Notes: generated by a model from the sequence alone, not told the origin. DNA of 33,098 bases from a bacterium Ga0077546 (GCA_001464165.1 LNEX01000552.1:1-33098), one strand, 5' to 3'; positions 22,970 to 31,088 are shown, counted from the first letter of the stretch. Program-made: numbers and translations.

Positions 22970-23015
22970 GCGACAACCACTACTGTATATGTCTCTCCCC
23001 GGGGCAACTAAATAA

Positions 23016-24461
23016 GTGACAAACCGCAGCTCTGCACAAGACAGTTCAGAAAGTTTTGAGTCTAGCAACGAAAGTTCCCAGTCTGGGCAAACTCATGCTC
23101 GCGATTGGCTATACGGTGACGCCGACTTGTCACAGCGCGTCAACCAACCTAAACCTAACGAGAGCAGCGCTGCCACATGCCCTGAGTCAAGGGCGTACCT
23201 CAAATTGGTCGACGGTGCTATTAATCGCTTTTACGAACCCGAGCGGCTGAACGAAACTCAGATCAGTGCCTTGCGCTCCAAATATAACTGTCTAATTAAA
23301 TCAGATGCCGATGCCGTAAAGTATGCCAATGAGGCGGTGAAGGATCTCGGCGATAGCTACACTGATGTCATCACCGCAGATGAAGCCCGAGAAATAGAGC
23401 GAGCTGAACGTGGTGAAGTTACTGGTATTGGAGTAGAAATAAAGGCCGTCCCGCAAAGGCTGGCTTCACCTGACGGCGAACCTCCCGGTGAATCTGAGAA
23501 TGTTCCTATCGTCATCAACAAAGTTACGGAAAGCTCACCAGCACAGCGCGCTGGATTGACTGCCGGCGACCGTATCGTCAAGGTAGACGAATCAGTGATT
23601 GACACTGAAACCACTGATGAGACGGCCAAACTAATTCGCGGCGATGTCGATACGAAAGTTCGTGTTACAGTCGAACGAGACGGCAAAGAAAGAGAAGTCG
23701 AGATGACCCGCGAGGTTATCGACGTGCCAGCCGTCAAAAGCGAAATGCGTGATGGCTTCCTTCACTTATCCGTTACGACTTTTTCCCAAACTGATGTCTC
23801 CGAAGAAGTAGAAGAAGCCCTGAAAGCCCATCCTGATGCCAACGGATACATTTTGGACTTGCGCAACAACCCTGGCGGTTTCGTGCAAGAGGCTTTGCAA
23901 ACCGGCTCTCTCTTCATGTCAGAAGGGTTAATGTTATCGACCAGAAGCCGTGAAGATGTTGATGGAGAGGTCAGCTTCGACAAGACGACTTATAACCTTG
24001 AGGCGGACGGTATAAAGCTAAAGACCGTTTACGAAGATATGCCTACTTTGCAGAAGGGACTAGGACATAGTATAGAAAGGCATCCAGACATAGTAGAAAA
24101 GCCGGTGGTTATTCTAGTCAACGAACACTCAGCATCAGCTTCAGAACTTCTCACCGGCGCCTTCAAAGACAACAACGAAGCTCACGTTATCGGCACAAAA
24201 ACCTATGGCAAAGGCATAGGTCAGATTACGATACGAAATGGATTGCCTGAAGATAGCTGGCTGAAAGTTACCACCTTCAAATACTTTACACCGAACGGAA
24301 CTTGGTTAGGCGATGCTGGATCCAACAAGATTGGCTTAGCTCCCCACCAATTAGTGCCATTAACTCCAGGCGCTGAAATGAATTCTGCAGCAGACAACCA
24401 GTTAAAAGCGGCGCTGAATCATCTCAAGCAAGCAACACCTCCGAAAGTGCAAGAACCGTAG
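23016..24461 (+). CDS. C-terminal processing protease, S41 family (481 aa)
   Basis: Cleaves partly unfolded or tagged proteins near their C-termini. The domain order is typical of CtpA: an N-terminal helical segment (about residues 58-130), a PDZ domain (about 133-228, with SSPAQRAGLTAGDRIVKVDE), then the S41 core with GYILDLRNNPGG (278-288), VNEHSASASELL and GTKTYGKGIGQ. The catalytic dyad is most likely Ser374 and Lys399, 25 residues apart as in CtpA proteases. There is no signal peptide. The GTG at 23016 directly follows an in-frame stop, and the first ~55 residues are Ser/Glu/Asn-rich. Most relatives are exported, so this one is either cytoplasmic, exported by another route, or has a wrong or damaged N-terminus. 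No good ribosome binding site precedes the GTG. Confidence 0.88.
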   Translation: MTNRSSAQDSSESFESSNESSQSGQTHARDWLYGDADLSQRVNQPKPNESSAATCPESRAYLKLVDGAINRFYEPERLNETQISALRSKYNCLIKSDADAVKYANEAVKDLGDSYTDVITADEAREIERAERGEVTGIGVEIKAVPQRLASPDGEPPGESENVPIVINKVTESSPAQRAGLTAGDRIVKVDESVIDTETTDETAKLIRGDVDTKVRVTVERDGKEREVEMTREVIDVPAVKSEMRDGFLHLSVTTFSQTDVSEEVEEALKAHPDANGYILDLRNNPGGFVQEALQTGSLFMSEGLMLSTRSREDVDGEVSFDKTTYNLEADGIKLKTVYEDMPTLQKGLGHSIERHPDIVEKPVVILVNEHSASASELLTGAFKDNNEAHVIGTKTYGKGIGQITIRNGLPEDSWLKVTTFKYFTPNGTWLGDAGSNKIGLAPHQLVPLTPGAEMNSAADNQLKAALNHLKQATPPKVQEP

Positions 24462-24507
24462 TGATCTCGGGCCACAATAAACAACAGACACACAGCCGAG
24501 CTCTGAT

Positions 24508-26130
24508 TCAAGATTCAATATCAGCAGTTTGTTCTTGTAGTACTGTCATTCCTTGATCATCAACCTGCAAATCAAAAATGCTTGAACGACGGGCTTGACT
24601 CGATTCCCAAGAGCGAATTCTTTCTAAAACTTCTTCTTTATGCTGCCTTTGCGTCAATACCAATAGTGAAGGTCCACCGCCACTCAAAACGCAGCCAATA
24701 ATTGGAGCATCTGCGAGTTCTGAATGTAATGAATTTAAGGCTGGTACGAGGTTAGCCCGAGCCTGTTCGTGTAGGTGATCTTTGAGAACTTCTCTCATAG
24801 CAACAGCATCACTGTTCACCACTGCTGCCACCATCGAGCTGCTATTGCGAATATTCATGATGGCGTCATTCAAATCGACCCTGGTGCCAAGCACTCGCCG
24901 AGACATTGGCGTAGTGAGCGTATAAGAAGGCACCACCGCAATCGGAATCCAGTCTTCTGGCCAGGCAATTGTCTGAGCAACAATTCGTTCAGCACCGTGA
25001 GCACCAGCTCCGCCACCACCACATACCACAAACGAGCCCAGCAAACTTGCTGCCATTGACTCAAGATGACCTTCCACACTGCAAGATTCTGTGAGAAGTT
25101 GAGCTTTCGTCAACAAATTTCCTTGCAACATATGAACAGCCCAGACAGCGCCTAAAATGACCGCACCAGCCGTGCCCATGCCACTACCAAGGGGAATATC
25201 TGAGGTGATGGAAAGACGCACTTTACCAAGAATACTCTGATCACTTTTCCACAGTTTTTTCAGCAATGTGTAAATCAAATCGCCTATATCAGAACCTTTA
25301 CTTCTCTGGGTCATATCACCCTTTAAGGTGATCAACTGCGAATGGCCAACCGTGCTGTCTTCAGCGAGGTGGAGGGTGACATAGGCATAGAGGTTTAATG
25401 CTAGACCAATAGTGTCAAGGCCAGGTCCTAAATTGCAAGAACTCAGCGGCACCCGCAAAGTAAGGGCTTTGCCTTGTTGCAATTGTTGCCGCCATATTTT
25501 CGCTGTAGCGGCGCTAACATCGTCGGAACAGGCCAGCGCAATATTACGACTAGTAGCAGTGGCCTTGCCATCCTGAACATATTGGCGGCTACGCGCTCCG
25601 GTTTTTTGGCCAAGATAAGCTTGAATGGTCTCCGACTGATAGCCTTGCTGCGCTAGCTGATGCCCCTTACTGTGACGCAACATACTAGGATTGACCGGAA
25701 AAGGGATATTGGCTTTGCGCCCAGCCTGGGCAACTATAGCCGAAATAGAGCGCTCATTGAGAGCGGCCTTTCGCTCTGAGCAAAATACCAATTCACTGTT
25801 AGGAGTTTTCTCTCGCAACGACTTCAGCAGAGCAATCTCATCAACTTCTAGCGTGTGCATAGTTTGCAAAGAGCTTCTTTCACGCACCAACGAAAGCGTT
25901 TTCGTTTCCAGATCGAAGTCTTGCCACTTAAGTGTAATCAACTCGCGCACCCCTAGCGCATGGCGATAACACAAAAGAATTAGAGCCGAGTCTCTTATAG
26001 GGTTGCGTTGAGAGAGCAAGGCTGCCCTGCCAAGGTTGTCAACCTCTGCCGGCGTAAGATATTCGCGTGGTCTAACATCTGCACTCTTGCGCTTAATCGG
26101 AGGAACATTCTTCTCAGATTTTGAATCCAT
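24508..26130 (-). CDS. Fusion: tyrosine-recombinase-like domain plus homoserine kinase (540 aa)
   Basis: Residues ~20-190 resemble a FimB-type tyrosine recombinase catalytic domain: YLTPAEVDNLGRAALLSQRN, GVRELITLKWQDFDL (Arg62), SMLRHSKGHQLAQQG (Arg152, His153) and YLGQKTGARSRQYVQ (Tyr184). Two usual catalytic residues are changed: HxLRH has Ser in place of the first His (149), and the LGH histidine is Gln175. There is no N-terminal arm or core-binding domain. Residues ~225-540 are a homoserine kinase (ThrB, GHMP family) that phosphorylates homoserine for threonine synthesis: PLSSCNLGPGLDTIGLAL (substrate/fold motif 1), SDIPLGSGMGTAG (ATP loop, with Thr-Ala replacing the usual Ser-Ser) and SGGGPSLLVL (motif 3). 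The frame is uninterrupted through a linker of about 35 residues. The ATG at 26130 is preferred to a GTG three codons upstream. No other threonine gene is nearby. Confidence 0.85.
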   Translation of the reverse strand: MDSKSEKNVPPIKRKSADVRPREYLTPAEVDNLGRAALLSQRNPIRDSALILLCYRHALGVRELITLKWQDFDLETKTLSLVRERSSLQTMHTLEVDEIALLKSLREKTPNSELVFCSERKAALNERSISAIVAQAGRKANIPFPVNPSMLRHSKGHQLAQQGYQSETIQAYLGQKTGARSRQYVQDGKATATSRNIALACSDDVSAATAKIWRQQLQQGKALTLRVPLSSCNLGPGLDTIGLALNLYAYVTLHLAEDSTVGHSQLITLKGDMTQRSKGSDIGDLIYTLLKKLWKSDQSILGKVRLSITSDIPLGSGMGTAGAVILGAVWAVHMLQGNLLTKAQLLTESCSVEGHLESMAASLLGSFVVCGGGGAGAHGAERIVAQTIAWPEDWIPIAVVPSYTLTTPMSRRVLGTRVDLNDAIMNIRNSSSMVAAVVNSDAVAMREVLKDHLHEQARANLVPALNSLHSELADAPIIGCVLSGGGPSLLVLTQRQHKEEVLERIRSWESSQARRSSIFDLQVDDQGMTVLQEQTADIES

Positions 26131-26279
26131 AGTACCCACTCAGAACTTCCAGTCACAAATGACAGTTTACTCTCCCTAGCAACTAGTAGCAGAACTAATA
26201 CTAGTTACCGCAAGCAAATAGCTTTTAACCGAATCTTTGCTAACTCGCACTAACGAATATCACCTACCCTTGAAAAACA

Positions 26280-26327
26280 CTTAGCAACAGTTAGAGCGCT
26301 TAGCAACAACTAAAACACTTAGCAACC
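26280..26327. repeat. Three iteron-like direct repeats, period 19 bp
   Basis: CTTAGCAAC at 26280, 26299 and 26318, spaced exactly 19 bp. Two copies continue with A and the third with C. The remaining ten positions of each unit are variable but keep a central TA. The arrangement resembles a protein-binding array. It lies about 150 bp upstream of the recombinase-ThrB fusion gene. Confidence 0.6.
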
Positions 26328-26418
26328 AGCTAGCGCCGCTATAAAGGAAACAAGCTCACCTCCCGATTTCGAGGAAACGCGCACAGGGTCTTGGCCTGAT
26401 CAAATGGAGCCCAGCTTA

Positions 26419-26448
26419 CTTTGCCGATTTAAATAGCTCCTTGGCCGA
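26419..26448 (+). promoter_or_regulatory. Paired CTTTGCCGA-type boxes, 21 bp apart
   Basis: Exact CTTTGCCGA at 26419 and the variant CTTGGCCGA at 26440, same orientation, about 210 bp upstream of the DUF502 gene. Confidence 0.45.
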
Positions 26449-26657
26449 CTTGAGCAACTGACATAGAAATAATTCTTGATTTTTAATACCACAGGCCTAC
26501 TGGTAGAAAAGAGATCTCACTCACTCCTCTTTCTAGAGCAAAAAACAACCTTAAAAGCCAATCAAACTGACGATTCAAAAACTACTGTTATGCAAAAGCA
26601 TAAGTATCTTTGCACAACAGGTTATTGCCACTTTACCGTAAAGCATTAGGCCATCCC

Positions 26658-27329
26658 ATGAAAAGATTACGGACCTTCGCCATCCGCGGCATGCTGAAAG
26701 TACTGCCCTTTGTGATCACAATTGCAGTCTCTCTCTTCGCGGTGAAACTATTGCTGGGAGTTCTCGACGCACTCTTCAGCCCACTGCTCACCGCATTGGC
26801 ACACCTAGTACTCTCCAAGAGCGCGCATGCTGCTCACGGTAGTTTAGCTCTGACGCTGCTCGTGGTCGGCGGTCTCGTGGTTACAATAGCCAGCTCACCG
26901 ATTGGCACCAACCTTCTCGCCTTGCTCGATCGGTTGATTTCAAAAGTACCCGGAGTATCTACGCTCCATACTGCCGGCCGGCAAATGACTGAACTTCTCA
27001 CTATGCAAAATGGCATGGGTGCCTTCAAAAGAGTAGTTCTAGTTAATGCATTTGGTCAGGTCAAAAGTCTGGCATTTGTCACCGGCGAGACCATCGACAA
27101 AGAAACAAACGAGAGGTACTTAAACATCACCATTCCCTTTCCGCCCAATCCGGTGATGGGGCTCCAAGGCTTTGTGCGAGAGAAAGATACTATCAACTGC
27201 GGGCTTACTGTTGAACAGGGCATTCAGCACGTGATCTCGCTTGGTATGGCCTCCTTCGACCAACTCACCTTGAGCCCGACTTCACCAGCCGCAACACCAG
27301 CTTCAGCACCCACCTCAACGCCAGCCTGA
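26658..27329 (+). CDS. DUF502 family membrane protein (223 aa)
   Basis: Shows the DUF502 pattern: an N-terminal hydrophobic segment (LPFVITIAVSLFAVKLLLGV), a second one (ALTLLVVGGLVVTIASSPIG), then LLDRLISKVPGVSTLHTAGR, FKRVVLVNAFGQVKSLAFVT, NITIPFPPNPVMGLQGFVRE and ISLGM. The family is membrane-embedded with a soluble middle domain; its function is not established. The ATG at 26658 (MKRLRTFAIRGM) is preferred to a TTG 48 bases upstream because the family starts close to this point. The last ~25 residues are a Thr/Ala/Pro-rich tail. It is followed 35 bp later by a small membrane gene, and its tail is partly duplicated downstream. Confidence 0.82.
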   Translation: MKRLRTFAIRGMLKVLPFVITIAVSLFAVKLLLGVLDALFSPLLTALAHLVLSKSAHAAHGSLALTLLVVGGLVVTIASSPIGTNLLALLDRLISKVPGVSTLHTAGRQMTELLTMQNGMGAFKRVVLVNAFGQVKSLAFVTGETIDKETNERYLNITIPFPPNPVMGLQGFVREKDTINCGLTVEQGIQHVISLGMASFDQLTLSPTSPAATPASAPTSTPA

Positions 27330-27364
27330 ACTCCAACCTCAACACCAACCTCGGAACAGAAAGT

Positions 27365-27694
27365 ATGAACAGCTACGGTATCGTCGGATTCGGCACCAGC
27401 TTCATCGTCGCCACCATCATTACCTGGTTTTTCGTCGCCCCGGTGCCTGGTTCCGGCTGGTTGATCTTTGTCGCCTACGTCGTCGCCGCCGCTGTCTTTG
27501 CCGACAAAGATCATTTGCTCATCGCAGTGGTGGCAGGTGCCTCCACTATCTCAGTCAGTGCAACCGCCTGCTGGTATCAAGGACAAGCTGACGGCTTGAG
27601 CGATAGCGGCTATCTTCTTGGCCTAGCTGTTCTTACTGCACTGGTTGCTTTGTCCAAGATCAGCTACCGCCTCAACGACAAACGCCTCAAATAA
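27365..27694 (+). CDS. Small membrane protein, copy 1 of a tandem pair (109 aa)
   Basis: Begins MNSYGIVGFGTSFIVATIIT. Four hydrophobic segments cover it (about residues 6-24, 30-46, 52-70 and 82-97), with a basic tail (YRLNDKRLK). It is closely related along its whole length to the protein at 27851-28171, with roughly half or more of the residues identical; shared blocks include GSGWLI, LIAVVAGA and YLLGLA. No family recognised. It probably works with, or was duplicated with, the DUF502 gene just upstream. Confidence 0.75.
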   Translation: MNSYGIVGFGTSFIVATIITWFFVAPVPGSGWLIFVAYVVAAAVFADKDHLLIAVVAGASTISVSATACWYQGQADGLSDSGYLLGLAVLTALVALSKISYRLNDKRLK

Positions 27695-27700
27695 GAACTA

Positions 27701-27738
27701 ATGCCTCACATGGGGGCCGTGGCCCTCTTGTGAGGCAT
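27701..27738 (+). terminator. Long hairpin after copy 1
   Basis: ATGCCTCACA pairs exactly with TGTGAGGCAT. Inside it GGGGGCC pairs with GGCCCTC, for about 17 bp in all. It begins six bases after the stop codon. There is no T-run, so it is either a weak terminator or a 3'-end stabiliser. Its GGCCCTCTTGT arm reappears in the hairpin after copy 2. Confidence 0.5.
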
Positions 27739-27768
27739 CCTGCGGTACATCTTAAAAGCCATGAGCGC

Positions 27769-27852
27769 GTTATCTGGCTTGGCATGGCCTACTTCGAACG
27801 GCTCACTTTGAGCCCCAAATCCACCTCTACGCAAACCTCGGGCAAAAAGTAT
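27769..27852 (+). pseudogene. Duplicated remnant of the DUF502 C-terminus
   Basis: The frame reads VIWLGMAYFERLTLSPKSTS, clearly matching VISLGMASFDQLTLSPTSPA at the end of the intact DUF502 gene. It has no start and only about 28 codons remain. It lies immediately upstream of the second small membrane gene, in the same relative place as in the intact copy. It shows that the duplication carried the end of DUF502 plus the following gene. Confidence 0.7.
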
Positions 27853-28171
27853 GAACAGTAACGGTATTGTCGCAATCGGCACCACCTTAGTCGTCGCCAC
27901 AATCGCTGCCTGGTTCTTCATGGCTCCGGATGCAGGCTCTGGTTGGCTAATCATTGCCGCCTACGTCGCCGCTGCCGCTGTCTCTGGCTACAATAGGCAT
28001 TCGCTCATCGCAGTGGTGGCCGGAGCTGGCCCTGTATCAGGCAGCGCCGCAGCGCTCTGGTATCTGGGCAATATCAATGGCTACAGCGACAGCGTCTATC
28101 TACTGGGCTTGGCTATCATCGTAATGCTCGTGGCTCTCTACAGGATAAGCAAGATCAGCAGCAATAACTGA
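27851..28171 (+). CDS. Small membrane protein, copy 2 of a tandem pair (106 aa)
   Basis: Begins MNSNGIVAIGTTLVVATIAA and follows the 27365-27694 protein throughout, with the same four hydrophobic segments and a different C-terminal tail (YRISKISSNN). Divergence between the copies is substantial, yet both reading frames are intact, so both are probably used. Function unknown. Confidence 0.75.
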   Translation: MNSNGIVAIGTTLVVATIAAWFFMAPDAGSGWLIIAAYVAAAAVSGYNRHSLIAVVAGAGPVSGSAAALWYLGNINGYSDSVYLLGLAIIVMLVALYRISKISSNN

Positions 28172-28180
28172 GCTTTGAGC

Positions 28181-28220
28181 ACGAGCGAAGCTAAGGAGTT
28201 ATGACCTCAATTTCGCTCGT
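28181..28220 (+). other. 9-bp inverted repeat after copy 2
   Basis: ACGAGCGAA and TTCGCTCGT lie 22 bases apart in the 3' region of the second membrane gene, just before the terminator-like hairpin. Confidence 0.4.
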
Positions 28221-28236
28221 CAGTTTCACTAAAATC

Positions 28237-28256
28237 AGAGGGCCTTGCGGCCCTCT
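28237..28256 (+). terminator. Probable terminator after the duplicated membrane gene
   Basis: AGAGGGCC pairs exactly with GGCCCTCT around the tetraloop TTGC, followed by TTGTAT. The remaining ~200 bp to the next gene end (28457) show nothing else I recognise, apart from a run of eight T near 28350. Confidence 0.55.
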
Positions 28257-28456
28257 TGTATGACACCAACCGGCTGTCTACTGAAACTGGTACACCTCAA
28301 ATTTCTCAAAACTTCCTTTACACTATACACGATAGTTAACAAGCGGTATTTTTTTTGATTGGTGCGCAACATTACAGATGAGGATGAAAACGGAACACAA
28401 AAACAGAAAGCAGTAATCCTGCCGTGCGATCTCTCGCACAGCAGGCCTACCGAAAT

Positions 28457-29056
28457 TCACGATACCTGGTCAACAATCGCATTTATCAAACGCCGCAAAA
28501 TCCATTGCCCTAAAGACTCGGCGCTTAGCTGATAGCGAACGTGGCTATCTAAGTAGCTACCGAGATCCATGGCATCAAGGTGCAAAAGCACAGCCAACTG
28601 CGACCGCTGGCAATGAGGAAGAATGCGCAAGCAGAGAATGTAGGCAAGAATGCCACAAACCTGCTGACGCCTCTCTGAATCGACCATTATCGAGCGGTCA
28701 ACAGCAAAGGGAACAGACCTAAAGCCAGCTGCAGTTGGCGCAACCTCAAGGCAACGCCTCTGCTCGGTTCCATCTTCAGCGCTAGTGATCACTTCCAAAG
28801 TAGCGGCCTCGTGAATACACGAGACACAAAGCTCAGTCAAGCTGAACTTATCCAATGAGGCAATGCGCCGCTCCCAAGCATTGTCGCCCTTGCCGTTAGC
28901 CTCAACCAGCAGAGCGTCAAAAGCAGAAGCAAGACGGTTCATCAAGTGCCGATCATAATGGTCGGATACAAACCGCTCTGGCAAATTAGCATGCAACCGT
29001 TGAATCGGCCAGCCAGGCGGTACAACAAGGCGAAAACTGGTGTTTTTGACAGCCAT
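28457..29056 (-). CDS. Orphan soluble protein (199 aa)
   Basis: The ATG at 29056 (MAVKNTSFRLVVPPGWPIQR) is chosen because UUGGAGAA lies just upstream; an earlier in-frame start lacks this. The middle has TELCVSCIHEAATLEVITSA, then a helical region QQVCGILAYILCLRILPHCQ that is moderately hydrophobic but probably not membrane-spanning. No catalytic motif is visible. It lies 106 bp after the TPR-like gene. No family recognised. Confidence 0.7.
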   Translation of the reverse strand: MAVKNTSFRLVVPPGWPIQRLHANLPERFVSDHYDRHLMNRLASAFDALLVEANGKGDNAWERRIASLDKFSLTELCVSCIHEAATLEVITSAEDGTEQRRCLEVAPTAAGFRSVPFAVDRSIMVDSERRQQVCGILAYILCLRILPHCQRSQLAVLLHLDAMDLGSYLDSHVRYQLSAESLGQWILRRLINAIVDQVS

Positions 29057-29118
29057 CGGGTTCTCCAATTTGACCATAGATTAGTAGTTGACATAAATCA
29101 ATCCGCAAGGAAAGAAGT

Positions 29119-29149
29119 CGGCAAGAGGTGATTGATTCACCTCTTACCG
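29119..29149 (-). other. 13-bp intercistronic hairpin
   Basis: CGGUAAGAGGUGA pairs with UCACCUCUUGCCG (one G-U pair) around AUCAA, starting 13 bases after the stop of the TPR-like gene. The 3' side is only mildly pyrimidine-rich. It may terminate, attenuate or stabilise the upstream message. Confidence 0.5.
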
Positions 29150-29162
29150 GAGGGCTCAGTCC

Positions 29163-30209
29163 TTACTTGTGGGCGGCGGGCTTGGCCTTACTTCTGCCAG
29201 CGAGCTTGGCCGCACGACGCTCGGCTACAACTTGCGCATGCTGACGATAACGATGAGCCTGACTGCTATCGCCGGGGAGATCTCGCGCTTCGTAATGAAG
29301 GGCAATCTGCTCCAAATCATCCACGTGGGTTGGGCTGTCTTGCCGTGCAGTCCTCACTAGCAAATCGATCAGTTTGATCTGACCGGCAAATCGAGAGGCC
29401 AACTCAGTGCGCCCGCACTGGAGATAAAGCTCTCTCACGGTCTCGAGATCGCGCCGAAGCAGGTGAGATTCCTTGCCACAGCCATTCTCCATTACCGAGA
29501 GGGTGGTGATTGCGCCAGCTAAAGACAGATATAGCGCCGCCAAGTCCGCATTGCCACCAGGTTTGGTGCTCAACACAGAGAAATCTCGATAGAACTGCGA
29601 GAGCAAGTCATAGTTGAGTACCAGCGGCTCTTCGTACATGGCAATCATCCGCTGAAACACGGCACTTGCCTCGGCGATCTTACCTTGTTCCTCCAGGCAA
29701 TTCTTCCAACGCTCAAGCCAAGAGCGCTTTGCCTCTATGCCACAGTCACTGGCCAGGGTAGAGGTGGCGACCGAAGCGATCAGCGGTTCCGCCACATCAA
29801 ATTGACCACTAGCCACATAGCAATCTGCCATCTTGCCTTTGAGGGCAATGACCCGCGGGTCACTCGACTCAAGATTGTTGTCGACCTCGTAGATCTTGAG
29901 CGCCTTGTCGTAGTACGGGAGACCCCTGGCAGGCCAAAGCTCAGAGGCATGCAAATCTCCAAGTCGGACCAAGTGACCAGCGCACTCTGTATGCTTCTTG
30001 CCAAAAGCAAGTTGATCTCGGGCCAACCACTGGCGAAAAAGAGCTTCCTTGCGCGCGAACTCACTAGCCGGAGTATTCTGGCTGGAGTTCAGATTGGTTG
30101 AGAACTGTCTGATTCGATAAGGAGCAGACTCGAAGAGCTCTTCGATCGCTTCTTCAACCAGATTGTTCAGGCGACGAACCAGCGCGATTGGATTGAATCG
30201 TTGTGACAT
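29163..30209 (-). CDS. TPR-like repeat protein (348 aa)
   Basis: The middle of the protein has helical pairs with TPR-type spacing: HTECAGHLVRLGDLHASELW, GLPYYDKALKIYE, VIALKGKMADCYVASGQFDV and WLERWKNCLEEQGKIAEASA. This suggests a protein-binding scaffold. The N-terminus (MSQRFNPIALVRRLNNLVEE) is helical, and the C-terminus is very basic (ERRAAKLAGRSKAKPAAHK). No signal peptide or membrane segment is seen. It lies 110 bp after the UPF0114 gene. TPR assignment is by pattern only. Confidence 0.7.
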   Translation of the reverse strand: MSQRFNPIALVRRLNNLVEEAIEELFESAPYRIRQFSTNLNSSQNTPASEFARKEALFRQWLARDQLAFGKKHTECAGHLVRLGDLHASELWPARGLPYYDKALKIYEVDNNLESSDPRVIALKGKMADCYVASGQFDVAEPLIASVATSTLASDCGIEAKRSWLERWKNCLEEQGKIAEASAVFQRMIAMYEEPLVLNYDLLSQFYRDFSVLSTKPGGNADLAALYLSLAGAITTLSVMENGCGKESHLLRRDLETVRELYLQCGRTELASRFAGQIKLIDLLVRTARQDSPTHVDDLEQIALHYEARDLPGDSSQAHRYRQHAQVVAERRAAKLAGRSKAKPAAHK

Positions 30210-30319
30210 GTTTGTTACTTACCCTCTTACCCGAAAATGAGTGGAGGAGCCAGCCAAGCTTGATTCGGCCGACCCCTCAGCAGTTAAGACGACAGCTCAG
30301 TAGGCTTTATGCCTTCATA

Positions 30320-31012
30320 TCAGTGCTTCCTCTTAATTTCAGGGTGAACCGGGTGATGAGCAGAAGGCATGGTGCGAATCCAGGCAATTGCCAAAGTCGA
30401 GAACACAAAAACCACATGCACCACCACCAGGCTGATCATCTCCTTGATGCTGACGTGGTCCGAGTCCATAAAGACCTCCAGCAGATGAATAGACGACACC
30501 CCAATTAGCGCCATTCCCAATTTCATCTTCAAAGTGGTGGCATCGAGGTGACCCAACATTCCAGGTTGTGTCTCTTCATTATTGGAGGCATAACCCTGAA
30601 CGAAGTAAGCAAAGCTGCCAATTGCGGTGTACATCAGCAGGTTTGCCACCATGACGATATCGACCAGATAGAGAATACGAAGCATAATCTCTTTATCTGG
30701 CAGAGAGTCGAATTCGCCGAAGAGTGCAATCAGCTTCAGGAGAAACTTGTACAGGTAGAGGCCGACAGTCGCCACCAGACCGACATAGAATGGTGCCAAT
30801 AGCCAGCGAGAGAAGAGCAGCAAACTGCCGAAGTTATGGTGCCTGCGAGCAGCCGTAACTGCCAAATCCGTCGATTCCACAGGCTCTTGTTGCGGAGCAT
30901 CGTTGCCCTTAGGCTTGAGTACAGAGACAAGCCCGATGATTAGCGGCACCAGCACAAGCAAGCCAGCGGCGCAGCAGAGAGTCACGGCTAGCGCGAAGTT
31001 GAGGTTTTCCAA
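30320..31012 (-). CDS. UPF0114 (YqhA-like) membrane protein (230 aa)
   Basis: Carries the UPF0114 hallmarks: FSRWLLAPFYVGLVATVGLY, YLVDIVMVANLLMYTAIGSF with AYFVQGY, then LDATTLKMKLGMALIGVSS followed by IHLLEVFMD. There are about five membrane segments, including an N-terminal one (LNFALAVTLCCAAGLLVLVP) not present in the shorter E. coli YqhA (164 aa). The family's role is unknown. The start is a TTG at 31012, with CGGAG eight bases upstream and no better ATG. The leader holds two GGA hairpins, one with an exact CsrA-type core. Confidence 0.85.
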   Translation of the reverse strand: MENLNFALAVTLCCAAGLLVLVPLIIGLVSVLKPKGNDAPQQEPVESTDLAVTAARRHHNFGSLLLFSRWLLAPFYVGLVATVGLYLYKFLLKLIALFGEFDSLPDKEIMLRILYLVDIVMVANLLMYTAIGSFAYFVQGYASNNEETQPGMLGHLDATTLKMKLGMALIGVSSIHLLEVFMDSDHVSIKEMISLVVVHVVFVFSTLAIAWIRTMPSAHHPVHPEIKRKH

Positions 31013-31088
31013 GAAAGGACTCCGGGATGTTGCTGTTGTTCAGAAGCCACGACTAGCTTGAAATAAATTTCTTACTACCGTGGAAGTC

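Larger units (their letters stand above)
22524..23015. other. Intergenic region upstream of ctpA
   Basis: 492 bp without a credible gene. It holds the GGA-hairpin leader of the leftward gene (22578-22589), a poly-A run near 22750, the CTTTGCCGA pair (22831, 22861), and the palindrome at 22908-22969. Confidence 0.45.
26131..26657. other. Divergent intergenic region with repeats
   Basis: 527 bp between the fusion gene and the DUF502 gene. It contains three 19-bp direct repeats (26280-26327), a CTTTGCCGA/CTTGGCCGA pair (26419, 26440), and an AT-rich stretch before DUF502. A further TAGCAAC occurs near 26178. No gene was seen. Confidence 0.5.

Noticed and set aside
22827..23015. A 62-codon plus-strand frame directly before ctpA
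   Set aside because: It runs through the palindrome and CTTTGCCGA boxes, and its product has no recognisable feature. It is not a signal peptide for CtpA.
24508..26130. Active phage integrase with an attachment site
   Set aside because: Two usual catalytic histidines are replaced, no arm-binding domain exists, and no tRNA or attachment repeat is nearby.
26280..26327. CRISPR array or plasmid origin
   Set aside because: The repeats are only about 9 conserved bases with 10-bp spacers, too short for CRISPR. No replication initiator gene is adjacent, so only 'iteron-like' is claimed.
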